From positions 47,074,510 to 47,138,509 of the forward strand of contig CM055095.1 in NCBI GenBank assembly GCA_029204225.1: a DNA stretch of 64,000 bases, given 5' to 3'. Source of the DNA: Diphasiastrum complanatum. Lineage: Eukaryota > Streptophyta > Lycopodiopsida > Lycopodiales > Lycopodiaceae. A program made the translations under genes and the position numbers. Numbering within the stretch: position 1 is the stretch's first letter; each line of letters starts with the position of its first letter. Below, piece by piece: positions 30,896 to 43,099 of this stretch. The notes under the pieces were generated by a model that was not told where the DNA came from, searched no databases, and was given only the letters and a program-made list of their open reading frames with translations.

Positions 30896-33440
30896 CTAGG
30901 ATTGAAGCCATTGCTGGCCTTGGATGAAGCTGATTGATTGGAAAGGTGCTGCCTGGGCATCTGTGAGTTCATGAGACCATGTCACCCGGTTACTCTCATC
31001 AGCTCCTGGACCTGAGCACTTGTATTGCCCATAGAAAACAGTTCTGTTGCACACAACCCATCTCAATTGATTAGAAAAAACTTCAATTTTCCAGCAGAAT
31101 AGATACTCTCACCTGGACTGTATCTCAATTGCAGCTTCAGAATAGCCAACCCCTCTCAAACTTTTGATCGCTGAGATATGACTAAATATTTTACAGCCCA
31201 TAAATATCATCTGGAAGGGATATATCTCACGTGCATCTTCGGAATATGGTTAGAAAACAAGCATGCAAGAATACACAAAAACACACTTGCATACATCCCA
31301 CAGATGGGATAGCTGTGGCAGATTTCTTATTTCATCTCTGTAAGTCTCCAGGAATGAATATCAAAATGAAAATTGGAAAAGGATTACGTACTTCTGTCTG
31401 TTGGCAACGCCAAAGTCATTCCAACCCCCTGGAGCGATGATGTTGTCCTTATGTGTGAAGGAATAAACTACCCGAGAATAGGGACCCCATGCTCGCCCGA
31501 GATAGAGGACTCCTGAACCTGTAACCTTGCAGTTCAAAAAGGAGAAGCCAGTGTCCTCCCCCCCACTTCCTCGCTTTTATGCTGTTAGTGATCCAATTGA
31601 GTTCGCAATAGAGTGCAACTCACATCCCTGAAACGGACAGATCCGTCATTCAGATACCTGTTATTCAGGTGCATGAAACACAAGCTCTAGCCATGCACAG
31701 TCCATATCCGATTCATCACTGCACATTTTCAAACTCAAAATTCGAATTTGTAGACTGATAATCAGAATCAAGACTAAAGCAGGTCATAGAAAGCCACAAG
31801 TTGAGCGCCACGACTAGAGCCATCTTGAGTAATTATAATTGCGGAGTTTGATGAGCTGCCATTGCACGCAAATAAATGTAATGTAGGAATTACTTTGGAG
31901 GATAAGAATAGATTACACGCAATTATGTAACAAGCTACCTCAGTACATATTGTTCATTATTGACAAAAATTCATGTAAATTGATAAAGACAAATGGTCAT
32001 CTACGCATTATATTCTATGAAAGGCCTAAGTTAGCTATGCAAACTGCCAGAATCCTTTGAATCGTTAGTTTCTGTATAATAACGGGAAGAAATAATATGG
32101 TAGCTAACTTCCAAATGGAAGATGGTATAAATATACGCTACAGTGGCATAAAAAGTTGTTGAATAAAAAAATTTCATAAATGCATTCTATAATAGAATAA
32201 TTCGCAAGCGAACTAAAATATCTAATATGATCATTGATTTACTTTTTAGAATGGATTATGGAGGACCCCCCTTTGCCTGCTGCCTCTGCCATGCAGATTA
32301 AGTTGAAAATGTAGGCGTTGTTTATTGATAAACTTCAGTTTCCTTCGAGGATTTGGAACACTTCTGTATGTTTGCGAATTTGAAATTTTCAAGATTTTGG
32401 AACATTTTGAAATACATAGACTTAAGTACAGAATCTAAACTGTCCTCTTAAACTATGCCGCATAAATACCACACAGAATTGCGGCTGAAAGGTCCATTTA
32501 CCGAGTAAATTGAGACAAAAATAAAATCTATGGAGCCCTGAATGAAACAGTTGCTGAAGTAGTGTCGCCCCTTGTCATCATACAGCGTATCTTGTGCGCC
32601 ATGAAAATTGCAGCGGTAGAAAGCTGCCTTGTCTCCTGATATACGAAGGGCCACAGCCTGCCTTCCCACTGCACCTGGTGGTGGAGCTGGCGCTGTGTTT
32701 TGCAAAGAAACCACCATGAGAATAGTTATACCACAGAAGCTGAAACATTTTCTATAATCCATAAATTGTAAGAAATTTTGAACAATTTAAGGGACATACG
32801 CTGACCATCAGTGCTTAAGTAACCTACTGTGCATGAAACCGAGGTCTTTTGCGATGAAATAGTCCGAGTTGATAGCCACAGTTGCGCTCAAGAATGTGCT
32901 TCCACTACTTGAAGCAGTGTCCCCCCAAGAAGCTGCCGGCGGCTCCTGCTCCTTGGAATGTTATGAAAGGCTTGTTGGATGGGATCTTAACTTTCTCTCT
33001 GAAACAACAAATTTCCACAATCAGCATCCAGCTACAATATACTTGTGCAGGGTATTACGAAAGGAGATATTTGTAAGGAGCTGCAGTTACTGATTGCAAT
33101 AAACATATATCCAATTTAAATATTGAGTGAATACTATGAGGTTGATCATTTAGTAAACATGCAGGATCATGTTCTTAATTTGTCTTGAAAGAACAATATG
33201 AGAGAACATATTACACAAGCAGTCCTGTTGTAATCTCGTAATGTTACAATGAATAAGCAATCACCTGTATGTGCCGGCATTTATTTGTATGATCATCACC
33301 CGCTGATTGTTTTTGGCTGGAATAGAATCTACAGCAGCTTGTACTGTTTTTGTTTTGAAACTTCCTTTCCCCCCTTGTCAGGCCCTTGATCGACAACTAT
33401 AGTCTGAGCTTGAGACTTACTCTGGGGATCCAACACATGT
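30896..33440 (-). pseudogene. Pectinesterase (pectin methylesterase), five exons, degraded
   Basis: Removes methyl esters from cell-wall pectin. Exons by coordinates: E1 33265-33440 (TIVVDQGPDKGGKGSF, AVDSIPAKNNQRVMI), E2 about 32837-32998 (REKVKIPSNKPFITFQGAG), E3 32517-32698 ([20 protein letters not shown], then [27 protein letters not shown]), E4 31392-31627 ([31 protein letters not shown]), E5 30896-31043 (TVFYGQYKCSGPGADESNRV) with stop TAG. Residues known in the family as catalytic (QD in AQDTL, D in SIDFIF, R and W in GRAWG) are all present. Disabling changes: stop TAG upstream in E1 near 33440, a frameshift in E2, TAA for Gln in LTA(Q)KR of E4, and no AG at the expected start of E3. 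No signal peptide or pro-region was found. Confidence 0.9.
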
Positions 33441-33840
33441 GGCGAATTCTAAGCTGCTGGAGACCGTATCTACAGACTGAGCGAAGATTTACTTCGGGAA
33501 ATCACTATGGGGATCACGCAATCTTTTTTCTTGCACGTCAAGCAAATGATGCCAGCTTAAAAGAACTTCTAATCTCACAACCCAAGTGAGTAAATACATG
33601 CAGCGAAAAACGGTGAATATGTAATTGTCATGCATGATCAATTTATCACGCAAACTTCTAGTGAAGGTGTGCCCATGCAGCTTCAGTCTTCCATTTGTCA
33701 CATCGTGTGTTGGCTATCAAAAGCGATGGTATGATTAAAATAGCTTTATTAGGTGAATTGTCCATTTCACGCTACAGTAGTCTCAACAAGAGCCTTGCAT
33801 GCTACGCTCTTGTCCTTGAATGTACCAAGCGATGGGAGGG
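33441..33840. other. Upstream flank of the pectinesterase relic
   Basis: About 400 bp where the promoter and N-terminal exon of the pectinesterase would lie. I see no signal-peptide-like frame in phase with exon 1. Confidence 0.35.
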
Positions 33841-33864
33841 AAGGTCCCGGTTTGAGTACCTTTC

Positions 33865-34400
33865 GCGGCGCCCCGGGGGGGGGAGGGGGGGGGGTTGGTG
33901 GGCCCTTGCCCGAGGGCATGGCCCAATCTGCACGAAGGCCCAAGGGGCTGGGCCTTCCCCTGCGTAATGACAAGTCTGGATTTTTTTATCTTTCATTCAT
34001 TCTTGACAGAACGTTGATGAAGTCACGCAGGGGAAGGCCCTGCCCCGAGGGCCTTCCCGCCCTCGGGCAAGGGCCCGACCTGCACGGAAGGCCCCGAGGC
34101 ACTGGGCCTTCCCCTGCGTAATAACAAGTTTGGATTTTTTTTATCTATTCTTGACAGAACGCTGATGACGTTACTGAAGGATGAGAATTCTGGACCACTT
34201 TATGGACAGAATCTCTGATGCTTTTATCAATGATCATAATTTTGGAGGTGAAAGCAAATTCCACCTCTGGAGGTGCATACAAAATAGAAAGAAAAAAGTC
34301 AGACTTGGCATTACGTCCAAGGCGAGCCCTTTGTTGAGGGCAGGGCCCCAACCTCCATGGAAGGCTGGAGGCCCTTTGACTTTCCACTATGTAATGCTTA
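33865..34400. repeat. GC-rich palindromic repeat block with long G-runs
   Basis: Runs G9 (33875-33883) and G10 (33885-33894) are followed by at least two and a half copies of a block of about 150 bp. Each block has a GC-rich part with CCCGAGGGC/GCCCTCGGG palindromes and GGGCCTTCCCCTGCGTAAT, then a T-rich part with ATTCTTGACAGAACG and TGATGA. A diverged third block is at 34300-34400. The composition differs sharply from the AT-rich surroundings. It may be derived from a mobile element. Confidence 0.7.
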
Positions 34401-35060
34401 GGTGTGAGGGTGGAGAGGAATGTGCATTCTCATTCTAGAGAGAGAATGGCAAATTCGTGAGGAGAGAGAAAGGTGGATGCATATTCTTGGCTTTAAAGGT
34501 GCCTCTAAAATGCAAAGAAAGCCACAGCACTTGTCATTACAAATATATACTTTAGTAGAACTAGCCTGGTAAAGAAGAACCTCCCCTCCTCCTTCCCTTT
34601 GCCGATGCCTCCCTCCCCCTTGGGTAGAGTTAGGAGACCAAATGTTTCCAATGTGGTAGCGATTTTTATTTTTCAGACTTTCAACAAGGAGATTCTCATG
34701 AATGGAATCATCATGGTGATGAGATGAACAAGTAGTTTATGTCCATAAATGTCATGATCTAAATTATCAAGGAGTCAATTAAAGTATTGTCGAAAAATAT
34801 CCTTTGTATATCAAGCAAAGCTTATATTTCTCTAAAAGTAAACTTCATTGGATGAACTTTACAAATGTGCACAGTGTGCTAATTATAGATAAAAAGTGAC
34901 AAATGTACTGTAATATTTGTTTACTATAAATAATCTACACTAATTTCTCAAATTTTACTTATATGATTATATTTTTTTAGCAATTTTCCATAAGGCGTTA
35001 TGTCGGGGAAGCCCCCCTTCCTCGGGCTTCATGTTGTGAGGTGCCCTCAGGCTGTTTCCC
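34401..35060. other. Non-coding DNA
   Basis: About 660 bp with no gene recognised. A last short GC-rich motif (GGGGAAGCCCCCCTTCCTCGGG) appears at 34996-35020, similar in style to the preceding block. Confidence 0.4.
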
Positions 35061-35080
35061 TATGTGGAAAATCATGTACG

Positions 35081-35470
35081 GTGACATATGTTCATTCTGA
35101 TAGCCCTCAATGTTCTTCACAATAGAAAAGGCCCTAGGAAGGGGCCTCCCTATATGTACCTATCATATCAGGATAAGGTGTTTACCATTCAATGAAGAAC
35201 ATCCAACCATTTGGAAACATTATGTGGGGATATATGTTCATGCTCACCTAAGCATGTGAAAAAACCATGTGGGGTGATATATATTCATTATGGTAGCCCT
35301 CGAGTGCTTCACAATAGGGAAGGCCCTAGGAAGGGGCCTTCCTATATGTAGCTATCATGTGGATAAGGCATCTACCATTCAATGGAGAACATCCAACCAC
35401 GACGTGGAAATTTTATGTGGGGTGACATATGTTCATTTACACCCTAAGCTTGTGGACAAATTATGTTGGG
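35081..35470. repeat. Tandem duplication of about 195 bp
   Basis: Two adjacent copies (about 35081-35272 and 35273-35470) share GGCCCTAGGAAGGGGCC, ACCATTCAATG(A/G)AGAACATC and ATGTGGGG(TG)ATAT. A GTGACATATGTTCAT phrase begins the first copy and recurs late in the second. Each copy contains the near-palindrome AAGGCCCTAGGAAGGGGCCT. Confidence 0.75.
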
Positions 35471-36358
35471 TGATGTGTTTAATATTATCATGTGTCAGTT
35501 TTATTCATAACATACACAAATATTGGTCGATAAAAAAACAGATAAATACCTTGAATAAAATGCCTTGGAATGAGTCAAAATAAAGGTTTTAAAATTTTGC
35601 CCAAAAACATTCTTTTCCACAAAAGAAATCTCAAAAATTACAAAAAATATGCATTTTTACCAAAAACATCAATACATTGTGTTCAAAAAAATTAAATCTT
35701 TTTAAAAAACCTAAAAAATCGAAAATGTCCACGTGAATAAAATACACAAATATTTATGTTGTTTTTTCTTCTCCCCAAGGACCTGACACTTGATTGTCTA
35801 CATGATGCCCTTAGACAAGCCACAACAAACAATGAGGAAATAATAGAGAGAGAGTGGAAATTTGCAAGGGATTTGATTTTTATGTAAGCTATATATGTAA
35901 TCTAAACCATTCACATGCTATTTACCTAGCTATAATTATTTTAGCAACATCGTTATTGGCATGCACATGCATATGTCAATTAAAGGTTATTTTATTTCAC
36001 GAATACATTTTATTCTTTTTTGTTTAGTACGAAAATTACAATATGTGTGGAGCGCATTGATAATATTGGAAACACATATGATTGTGGAGCACATTGATAA
36101 AAATAGCAATTACATATGATTGTGGAGTCATTGTCTTGCCTCTTGCCCAGTGCAAAGATCTCGCTTGTCCTATCAATAATTCAGCATTGATCAGACTCGA
36201 ACTCATCTCCCGGCCTGGAGATACATCCTGGCTCATGCATGTGCTCTCCATCCACCAACTCCCGGGTAGACTGAGTGAATGGTAAGAGGGAAACCCCACC
36301 ACTAAATAGGCATAGCACAGTGGGTTCCATCAAGCACGGTCTTGCCGATGACAAATGA
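35471..36358. other. Non-coding DNA
   Basis: About 890 bp, AT-rich, without a supported gene. Two near-identical phrases (ATATGATTGTGGAG at about 36077 and 36115) form a short local duplication of about 38 bp. Confidence 0.4.
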
Positions 36359-37508
36359 TGTTGACAGATCCCCTGCTCCAGAGGATCTGTTAGTTCTAAC
36401 TTTCGTTTTGGATTCCTTTCTTACTCAGAACCGTTTCTGTCTGTTACCAGGCATCATGGCATTTGTTATATGTGTTCTTGATATTACAATGCCAAACCAG
36501 GCATAAGGGAACAGAGTGACGTTGTAGTATTGTTTTTGTCCTGCTTGTCAGAGGACTACTCAGGGTCGAACTCTCTTGAACGCACTTATATTGTACATAG
36601 ATGCAAGCCAAGAACGCTCATTCATAGATCAGCATGTAGCCCAAATGAACGTTCAGTAGTTTCTACAGCTACCTACACTTAAAACGGACTGAATCAGAGC
36701 CTACAATACATTAACACTGAGCTATTCTTGCATAGATTGACAAAACAAGAAACAAGAACTAATCTACAGCATTTTAGAAGTCCAAGAATCAAGAAACCAA
36801 CCAGTCTATTGATTCTTGGACATCCCAAGAACATCAAGAACTGGACTGTAAAGAGATATGCAAGAACTACACCATAGATCCATCCTATTTAGTTTACCCG
36901 AATGCTGGTTCCTACATTAATCCACAAGAAAGCAAGAAAGCTAATCCACTCTACAAAATAGCAAATCTAATCCACTCTACGGTCCATAACCACACACAAA
37001 AGGGAGGCAAGGGCAAGATCATAAATGCATCACTCAAGAAACAAGCATGATCAAGGAGCTCAATGGTTGCACCAAACTCGTGAAGGCTCTTCTCATTTCA
37101 GCATGGAGTTGATACAATTTACAAAAGCTCCTCTACTCAAAGAGGGAGTCTCTTAAATAACCAAGAGAGCTCCTTAGGTGGCATCCTAGTGGAATTTCCA
37201 CATTTCACAAATTACAAGTGGAATAATACTCTCCACTAGAGGTCACCATCAAAAGGTGGCTCACTCTACTTTTCTAAGAGAGGCCTACTTGCATTTATTA
37301 CATTTGCCTAGAAATACTAATTCCTACATGGTCATTCCATCTTCCCGGATTCACCATGAGGCTTACACAGTCTTACTTGTCATTACTAACTAGTATTCCT
37401 CGGCTCTCAGTCTTCATTAGTCTCGTCTTCTCAAAGATCTCCTCGGTCTAAGGTGAGAGGTGCTCTTGAGTTGCTCTATCCGAGTATCTTGGGGATTCGT
37501 CAGAATCA
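36359..37508 (-). repeat. LTR of the Athila/Tat-like family, 3' LTR
   Basis: Starts TGTTGACAG and ends CAGAATCA, about 1150 bp, co-linear with 2109-3244 and 3815-4933. Beyond 37508 the minus strand has a purine tract (ATTAGGGGTGGGATGATA), as expected for a 3' LTR. 37509-37765 then matches the segment preceding the LTR at 11927. Confidence 0.85.
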
Positions 37509-37770
37509 GCCAATATCATCCCACCCCTAATGTGTTGCAGGACCCACTGCAACTTATATTGGACGATGTCGCTCCACTTTGCATTGGTGTCTTCAATCGT
37601 CACTTGGAAAAGCGTAGATCTTCGTTCGCTTACATAAAACCAAGTGCTTATTGTCGCCAGTATATCACAAAAACTGTTTTTTTTCACGAATTGTCGCAAT
37701 TTAACCAGAATGTCTTATTGCTGCAATTGGTTGACATTCTCAAAATTGGAGAGCTCTCAGCAGTTTCACA
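37509..37770 (-). pseudogene. 3' internal end of an Athila/Tat-like element
   Basis: The minus-strand sequence is homologous to 11755-11926, including the phrases AAGCGAACGAAGATC, GTTGCAGTGGGTCCTGCAAC and AATAAGCAC. One frame is open through both (ISTWFYVSERRSTLFQV). The rest of the element is not recognisable further right, so this is a truncated copy. Confidence 0.7.
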
Positions 37771-39901
37771 ACTTGCATGCTCGAGTGCTTTCCATGTGTC
37801 TCCTTGTTTTGTCACTTGTATCTTTCATTGATGGTTTCATCTTGGTTTCTTGGCAAATTCTATCTTCTGGGAGGTCTGTATCCTCCATTTGCTTCTGGGT
37901 GTTTCCGTGGTTATTCTCTTAGTTGAAGTTCCAGTCTCAAGGAAAACCTTTGATCTGCAGGTTGCACAAACTTTGGTTATCAGTCTCAAGGGGATGGACT
38001 CATCATCAATTGGTGGTAGGAATAGTTTTGGATGGACGGTTTGGTTACGGTAAGGAAACATGATGAAGGCTTGGTGGTAGGGTGAAGGAACTGATAGTTC
38101 TACGCTTTCAGCCTTGGACCCTTGCAATGTCGAGCTTTAACCACCACTTGCTAGGTGAGGAGCTTGCTTTATTTGCAGGTTCACGTTTGTCTTTGTCTTT
38201 TCTTTTTTTGCAGCTCTTTCTTTTGATCCGTTACTTTTGGATCTCTTTGGGCTTCATAAGAGGGGATTCAACTATCATTGCTCCAGAGAGTTTCTTTTGA
38301 TCAAGGTTGATCTGACTCATCTACTGCTTAAGCTTTGTCCTTTCCTCCTCAGTTTCTTGGATCTTCCTTTAGTTCTTCTAGCTGCTTCGTCTGCTTCTTA
38401 GGTCTTTGTTTGACTGATCAACCATTGTGGGTGGCAATTGGTCTCCGCAAGACATTTGCAATGATCTTTCAACTGCTTCGGTAGGACTATAAAAAACTAG
38501 AGATTTCTCAGAAGAAATGTAAACTGATGATAAACAAACAGATGGAAGGAAGGGTGGTAGTGACAACGGTAGATGGTTTGGGCGATAGGCATCAGAATGG
38601 ATGCAGATGTATGACGAGAGGTTGGTTGAAGAAGGAGACTGATTTCCCAATGCTTGTGTTTCCCTTTTTAGAGGATCTTCGTCGTGACTGGGGTTGAGTC
38701 TTTTTGGATTACCCATCTGCCTTCTTTAGCCTTGTCTTTTTCATATTTGACTTGTGACCTTGGCTATCGATCTTGCTGATGTTGTTGCTGGCAATGTGGC
38801 TGCTCCAGTGGATCCAAGCAGATCCACTCTCTCTCCCCATTCCCAAAATCTATTGGTGGGGATGTTGTTGTTGGTAAATGTTCATGCTCAAGATTGGATC
38901 GGTGTGTGGAACATGCAGTTGAAAATATGGGGAACATGTGACTGGACTAAAGATTGAACAAATTTTAACTAAATTTGTTTCGATTTTGCTGTAGTTGACT
39001 CAAAGATTAATATGGCCATGAGATGCAGGAATCAACTCTGACTATACATGGATTTCTAATATTTCTCAAAAGTCCTAAACTGTTGTACAAGGTAATCTGA
39101 AGATGGATAGATGAATGAAAATGTATTCTGGAAATGCTCTATAGAAGACTCTCGTGCAGTAGCTATTCCTCATGCAAAAATCAATCACACAAAATAGGTG
39201 AAGAGAAACAAGGAAATAAACAAACGTTACAGAGAGTTAGAACTGTATGGCACTTGTCGAACAAAACTTGCATTCATCAGCATTGATAATGTACCTTGAT
39301 TTGTGTTGTAGAGTAATGTGACTTACTCTCATATGCCCTTGTCAAAACAAGGCAAGGTTGGTGACACTAAAATCTACCATCATTGATAGCAGATGTTGTA
39401 AGATATAGCTTGAGATACAGGTATAGTTGAGGTACTATGTCCTGAGGACCTCGTTGAATAAGAGATTCAGAACCGAATCTCTATCTGGATTTCCGAGACC
39501 TAGATTTATTATGTATTGGCACATTGGAAATCTTATCAACTTGTGGAAAGCATTAGAGGAGTTTTGAGCTCCAAAAACACCCTTTAAGAATTCGTGCAAG
39601 TTGTAGTTTATATTATTAAAATATTATAACACTAATACTTTTGACTTGCCATAACTTTTTAATCATAGCTCAAAAGTAAGTCATCTAAGATATCATCGGA
39701 AAGCCCTTGTTGAGCGCTTTCCAATGCACCAAACTCCACTAAATTCGGACTTACCACTAAAAAGTTATGTTTTTTTTTAGTGTGGAATCAAAATGTGGAC
39801 TCAAAAAGTTACGTTACGTAGATTTCAAATTTGAGTGTCTTGATTGGTCCATGTGTAAGAAAAAATATAAAACGAATCTTTACAAAGGGTCTTTTTTGGA
39901 T
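37771..39901. other. Long stretch without a recognised gene
   Basis: About 2.1 kb. Frames at 37837-38127, 38378-38716 and 38754-38957 show no domain. The first 900 bp may be decayed internal sequence of the Athila/Tat-like element, but I cannot demonstrate it. Confidence 0.4.
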
Positions 39902-40430
39902 TTAGAACTCCTCTAATGACAAATAGATTTGAGGTTGTAGAAGGGGAGAAAAATTGTCAATTCCCTTTGGAGGTTGCTCTTGATTGGACATTGTAGCAGA
40001 TGACGGAATATTGGTTTTGTTTTTCTTTCGACAAGGACTCATTTCATATTGTCTTTTTTCATTATGGAGCTGGTGTATTGTGTGGTATTGCAGAAGTTTG
40101 CTAGAAACTTCTCGAGTGAGCAGCAGGTTGAAGGAGAGGGTGCTATAGTGCTCATGTTGTGTTGTCGTGAGGATCCTATTGTGATTCATAACTGACATGA
40201 CGGACAGGTAGGATCTTAGTTGGTTGCTTCAGACAGTCTTTGAAACTGTGTTTCCTGATACAGTCATGACACTCAGCATGGTACTGGGTCTTGACTGGAC
40301 AATCAACAATAAAGTGGCCAGTTTCACCACAGATGAAACATCCGGTGTGCAATGGCCCTTGTATAACGGCGTAGCCATCTTGTATGGCTAGTGGATTTGG
40401 ACTTTCAGGTGGATATTCATGATAAGGCAA
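39902..40430 (-). pseudogene. Gypsy gag zinc-knuckle tail
   Basis: The minus-strand frame contains CFICGETGHFIVDC, a CCHC nucleocapsid knuckle, then HAECHDCIRKHSFKDC, a second C/H cluster. A frame shift near 40180-40200 leads to NEKRQYEMSPCRKKNK and a hydrophilic end. The arrangement is the same as at 62275-62775 (CYGCDKGRKIAEC, CRDCGYGHCFKNC), so these are two copies of one gag family. Confidence 0.75.
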
Positions 40431-40609
40431 GGCATTTTCAAATTGTGATGGGTGTTCTTCATATTGTTGAACTGTATGTGCTTGGATAGGTCAATATGAA
40501 GGACAAGCATCAATAGGATGCGTAGCCCAGCAGTGTGAGCACCATATTGTGAGTGTATTTTTGTTGGTGAAGATACAACTTACCACCTTCAAAGTCTCTC
40601 ACGATCTAC

Positions 40610-41575
40610 AACCCTAGATAGATTTTAGCTTCTCCTAGGTTAGTGATCTCAAATATTTCAGAAATGTCTCTTTTGACATCTGAAATTAACTTATTTCTTC
40701 TTGAGAAGATAAGCGTGTCATCAACATAAACAGCTAAAATGATTATTTCATTTTGGACATGCTTGATATAGACATTTGATTCAGCAAATAAAGGTTTGAA
40801 GCCTAAGAAACATAGTGTTTCATCCTTCTTTCTATACCATTGTCTCGCTGCTGTTTGAGACCATAAATGCTTTTATTCATGTGACATCCATATTTTGGAC
40901 GTTCTTGGCTTACAAAACCAAGTGGTTGGTCCGTGAATAAGTCTTCTTCTAATTTTGCATGTAGGAAAGTAGTTTTCTCATCCACAATATGGATTTTTGA
41001 ATCATGAGCCAATGCATATGCAAATAACAAACGAATTGACGTATGTTTGACTACTGGTGAGAAAGTATCAGTGTAGTCGATCCCATACTTCTGTGAAAAT
41101 CCTTTAGCAACCAACCTTGCCTTGTATATGATGTTTTCTCCATCAAGATCTGTTTTGATCTTATAGATCCACTTGCACTTGACTAATTTTCTGCCATCAG
41201 GTATAGGTGCAAGTGTCCATACATTGTTTTTGTACATGGATGACATTTCATCCTCCATTGCCTGAATCCAGCGATCTTTATCTGGTCCATCTACTGATTC
41301 CTCAAATGTTTGAGGTTCGTCAGAGAATCCACAAAATTTGATGGCCGTATTAAAAACATCCTAATCATATCTTTCTGGTGGTTTTCATTGTCTATCTGAT
41401 CTTCTTACAGGTGGTTTTGAGTTCAATTCTACAGGTTTCGAGTTCAATTCTGATTCGAGCTTTTCTACTGGAATTTGAACGAGTCTGTAAGGTACTCGAT
41501 CTTGATCTCCCTTTGGATCTGGTAACTCTCTTTCATCTTCTGCTTCTTTTTCTTCCGTTGTCATTTGAAGTGGTG
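40610..41575 (-). pseudogene. Copia reverse transcriptase fragment
   Basis: Reading right to left: a linker with ELPDPKGDQDRVPYRLVQI, then WIQAMEDEMSSMYKNNVWTL, CKWIYKIKTD, ARLVAKGFSQKYGIDYTDTF and HIVDEKTTFLHAKLEED. A frame change at about 40805 leads to FKPLFAESNVYIKH and the intact active site LAVYVDDTLIF. It ends KIYLGL near 40610. It is closely related to the reverse transcriptase at 54390-55537. Stops occur near 41370. It abuts the LTR at about 41575 head to head. Confidence 0.85.
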
Positions 41576-42388
41576 AACTCCTGCAACTTTGTCGCAGTAT
41601 GAACAAGAAACGAAGGTTGAACGAGAACAATTCACGAAAGTCAACGTGCCTTTGACTCGAAGGACAAATGATTCGCGAATCATTCGTGAATCGTAAACAT
41701 ACCTCCAAGACCATAACCGCAAAGGGACGCAAAACGAAAGGTTACGAAAGAAACAAAAAGAACGAAAGCAAACGAAGGAAAATCTCTCGCGCTACCAGTT
41801 GGCAGCTCAACGGTCTTGGACTCGTAGAGTTCACGCCCAGTTGAAACAAGAGGCAACGACGGAGGCTAACTGATTAGTTGATTAGCATTAACTAGTCTTG
41901 AGATTTCTACGTTTACCTATCTTGTAAACTCCACATAGTGGAGGTATAAACTATCCTTTCTAGATCATAACAAGAGATCTGAATAGACAGAGTAACTATA
42001 AGAGACAAAGGAAGAGACGTAGCGAGTAGAGCAAAAAGAAAATTACTAGAAACAATAGAGCTGTGCATGAAAGTCTGCCAACGAGCAGAACACAACGAAA
42101 GAGTAGTCATCCCGCCAACGAGCGAGACATTGACGATCTCGCTCTAAAAACTAAGCTAATAATATAGTCGCTCTATTTCCGTGCATCTCCTTGTCTTGTG
42201 ATGTCTTTCATGATTGCTAGAATAAAATGTGTTATGTGATGTGCAGTCGCGTGTCTAGGATTCTGGGAAGCTTTCGCGCAAAAGAAAATTCAAAGACGCA
42301 AAATCGTTTGCGAATACAAAGACAAAAATGAAAAAGAAACAGTTTCGCTTTTGCAACACTGAACAATGTGTTTTTCACTTCCACGACA
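41575..42388 (+). repeat. 5' LTR of a plus-strand Copia element
   Basis: Ends CGACA directly before TGGTATCAGATC (42389), a Copia primer-binding site with slight variation. It contains TTCGCGAA/TTCACGAA-type palindromic phrases near 41630-41700 and two copies of GCCAACGAGC(A/G)AGA (42078, 42115). The left end is approximate, because it adjoins the opposing reverse-transcriptase fragment. Confidence 0.7.
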
Positions 42389-42407
42389 TGGTATCAGATC
42401 TCACAGG
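42389..42407 (+). promoter_or_regulatory. Copia primer-binding site
   Basis: TGGTATCAGATCTCACAGG follows the LTR end and matches the plant initiator-Met primer site over its first ten bases. Confidence 0.75.
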
Positions 42408-42453
42408 TTATCACTACTGATATCCCAGCAGTGAATCTTCCAGAAAACACAAT

Positions 42454-43030
42454 ATGGCTACAACAATCTAGACAAGAGTGGCAATCAGTCTTGATGGGGC
42501 AGATTACAGAATCTGGAAATTCAAAATCAAAACACTTCTTAAGGGGGAAGACATCTGGTCGGTGACCAAACCCTCAGAGGTGCAGCCTCCAAAGAGAGAC
42601 CCGAGGAGAGTTGAATGGATCAAAAAAGATGAGCGCGCAATGGCGATCATCATTTTGTCCATAAATGAAGATCTACTCATGCAGATTGAAAACTGTGAAA
42701 GTAGCCATGCAGCATGGAAAAGATTAAAATAGAAGTATGAAGTGAGGACTACAGCTTCAGTCATGCACCTTCACAATCAGCTGCAATCCATACGATGGGA
42801 TGGCAACCAGTTGGATCAGCACGTTGATAAGATCAGAACGATCTTCGCTCAACTCGTTGCATCAGGACAAGAGCACTAGGTCCTAGCATCACAACAGCTA
42901 ATGTACTTCATGAAATCTCTACCGACGTCCTATCAGCCACTGAGAATGCTCATACTGAGTCTACGGGATATGACATTTGACAAAGCAGTCAGTCTTGTTG
43001 CTGATGAGAGACAAAGGAGAGGGAAGCAGT
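42454..43030 (+). pseudogene. Copia gag (plus-strand element)
   Basis: Reads AISLDGADYRIWKFKIKTLL then KGEDIWSVTKPSE, and later NCESSHAAWKRLK followed by a stop (about 42732). The same frame continues to about 43030 with further stops. This is the UBN2-type gag that forms the virus-like particle. It follows the primer-binding site by about 60 bp, as expected for a 5' gag. Confidence 0.8.
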
Positions 43031-43099
43031 GATCAAGAGAAGGCTCTCTTCACAAAAGGAAAGAAGAAGAACAAGAACAAGCCAAGAGTCGAGAAGACG

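Noticed and set aside
33753-34121. Pro/Gly-rich 122-codon frame
   Set aside because: It is produced by the GC-rich repeat block and G-runs, has no domain, and overlaps equally long frames on the other strand.
38378-38716. Minus-strand 112-codon frame
   Set aside because: Low-complexity Ser/Pro/Leu composition, with no homologue or gene context seen.
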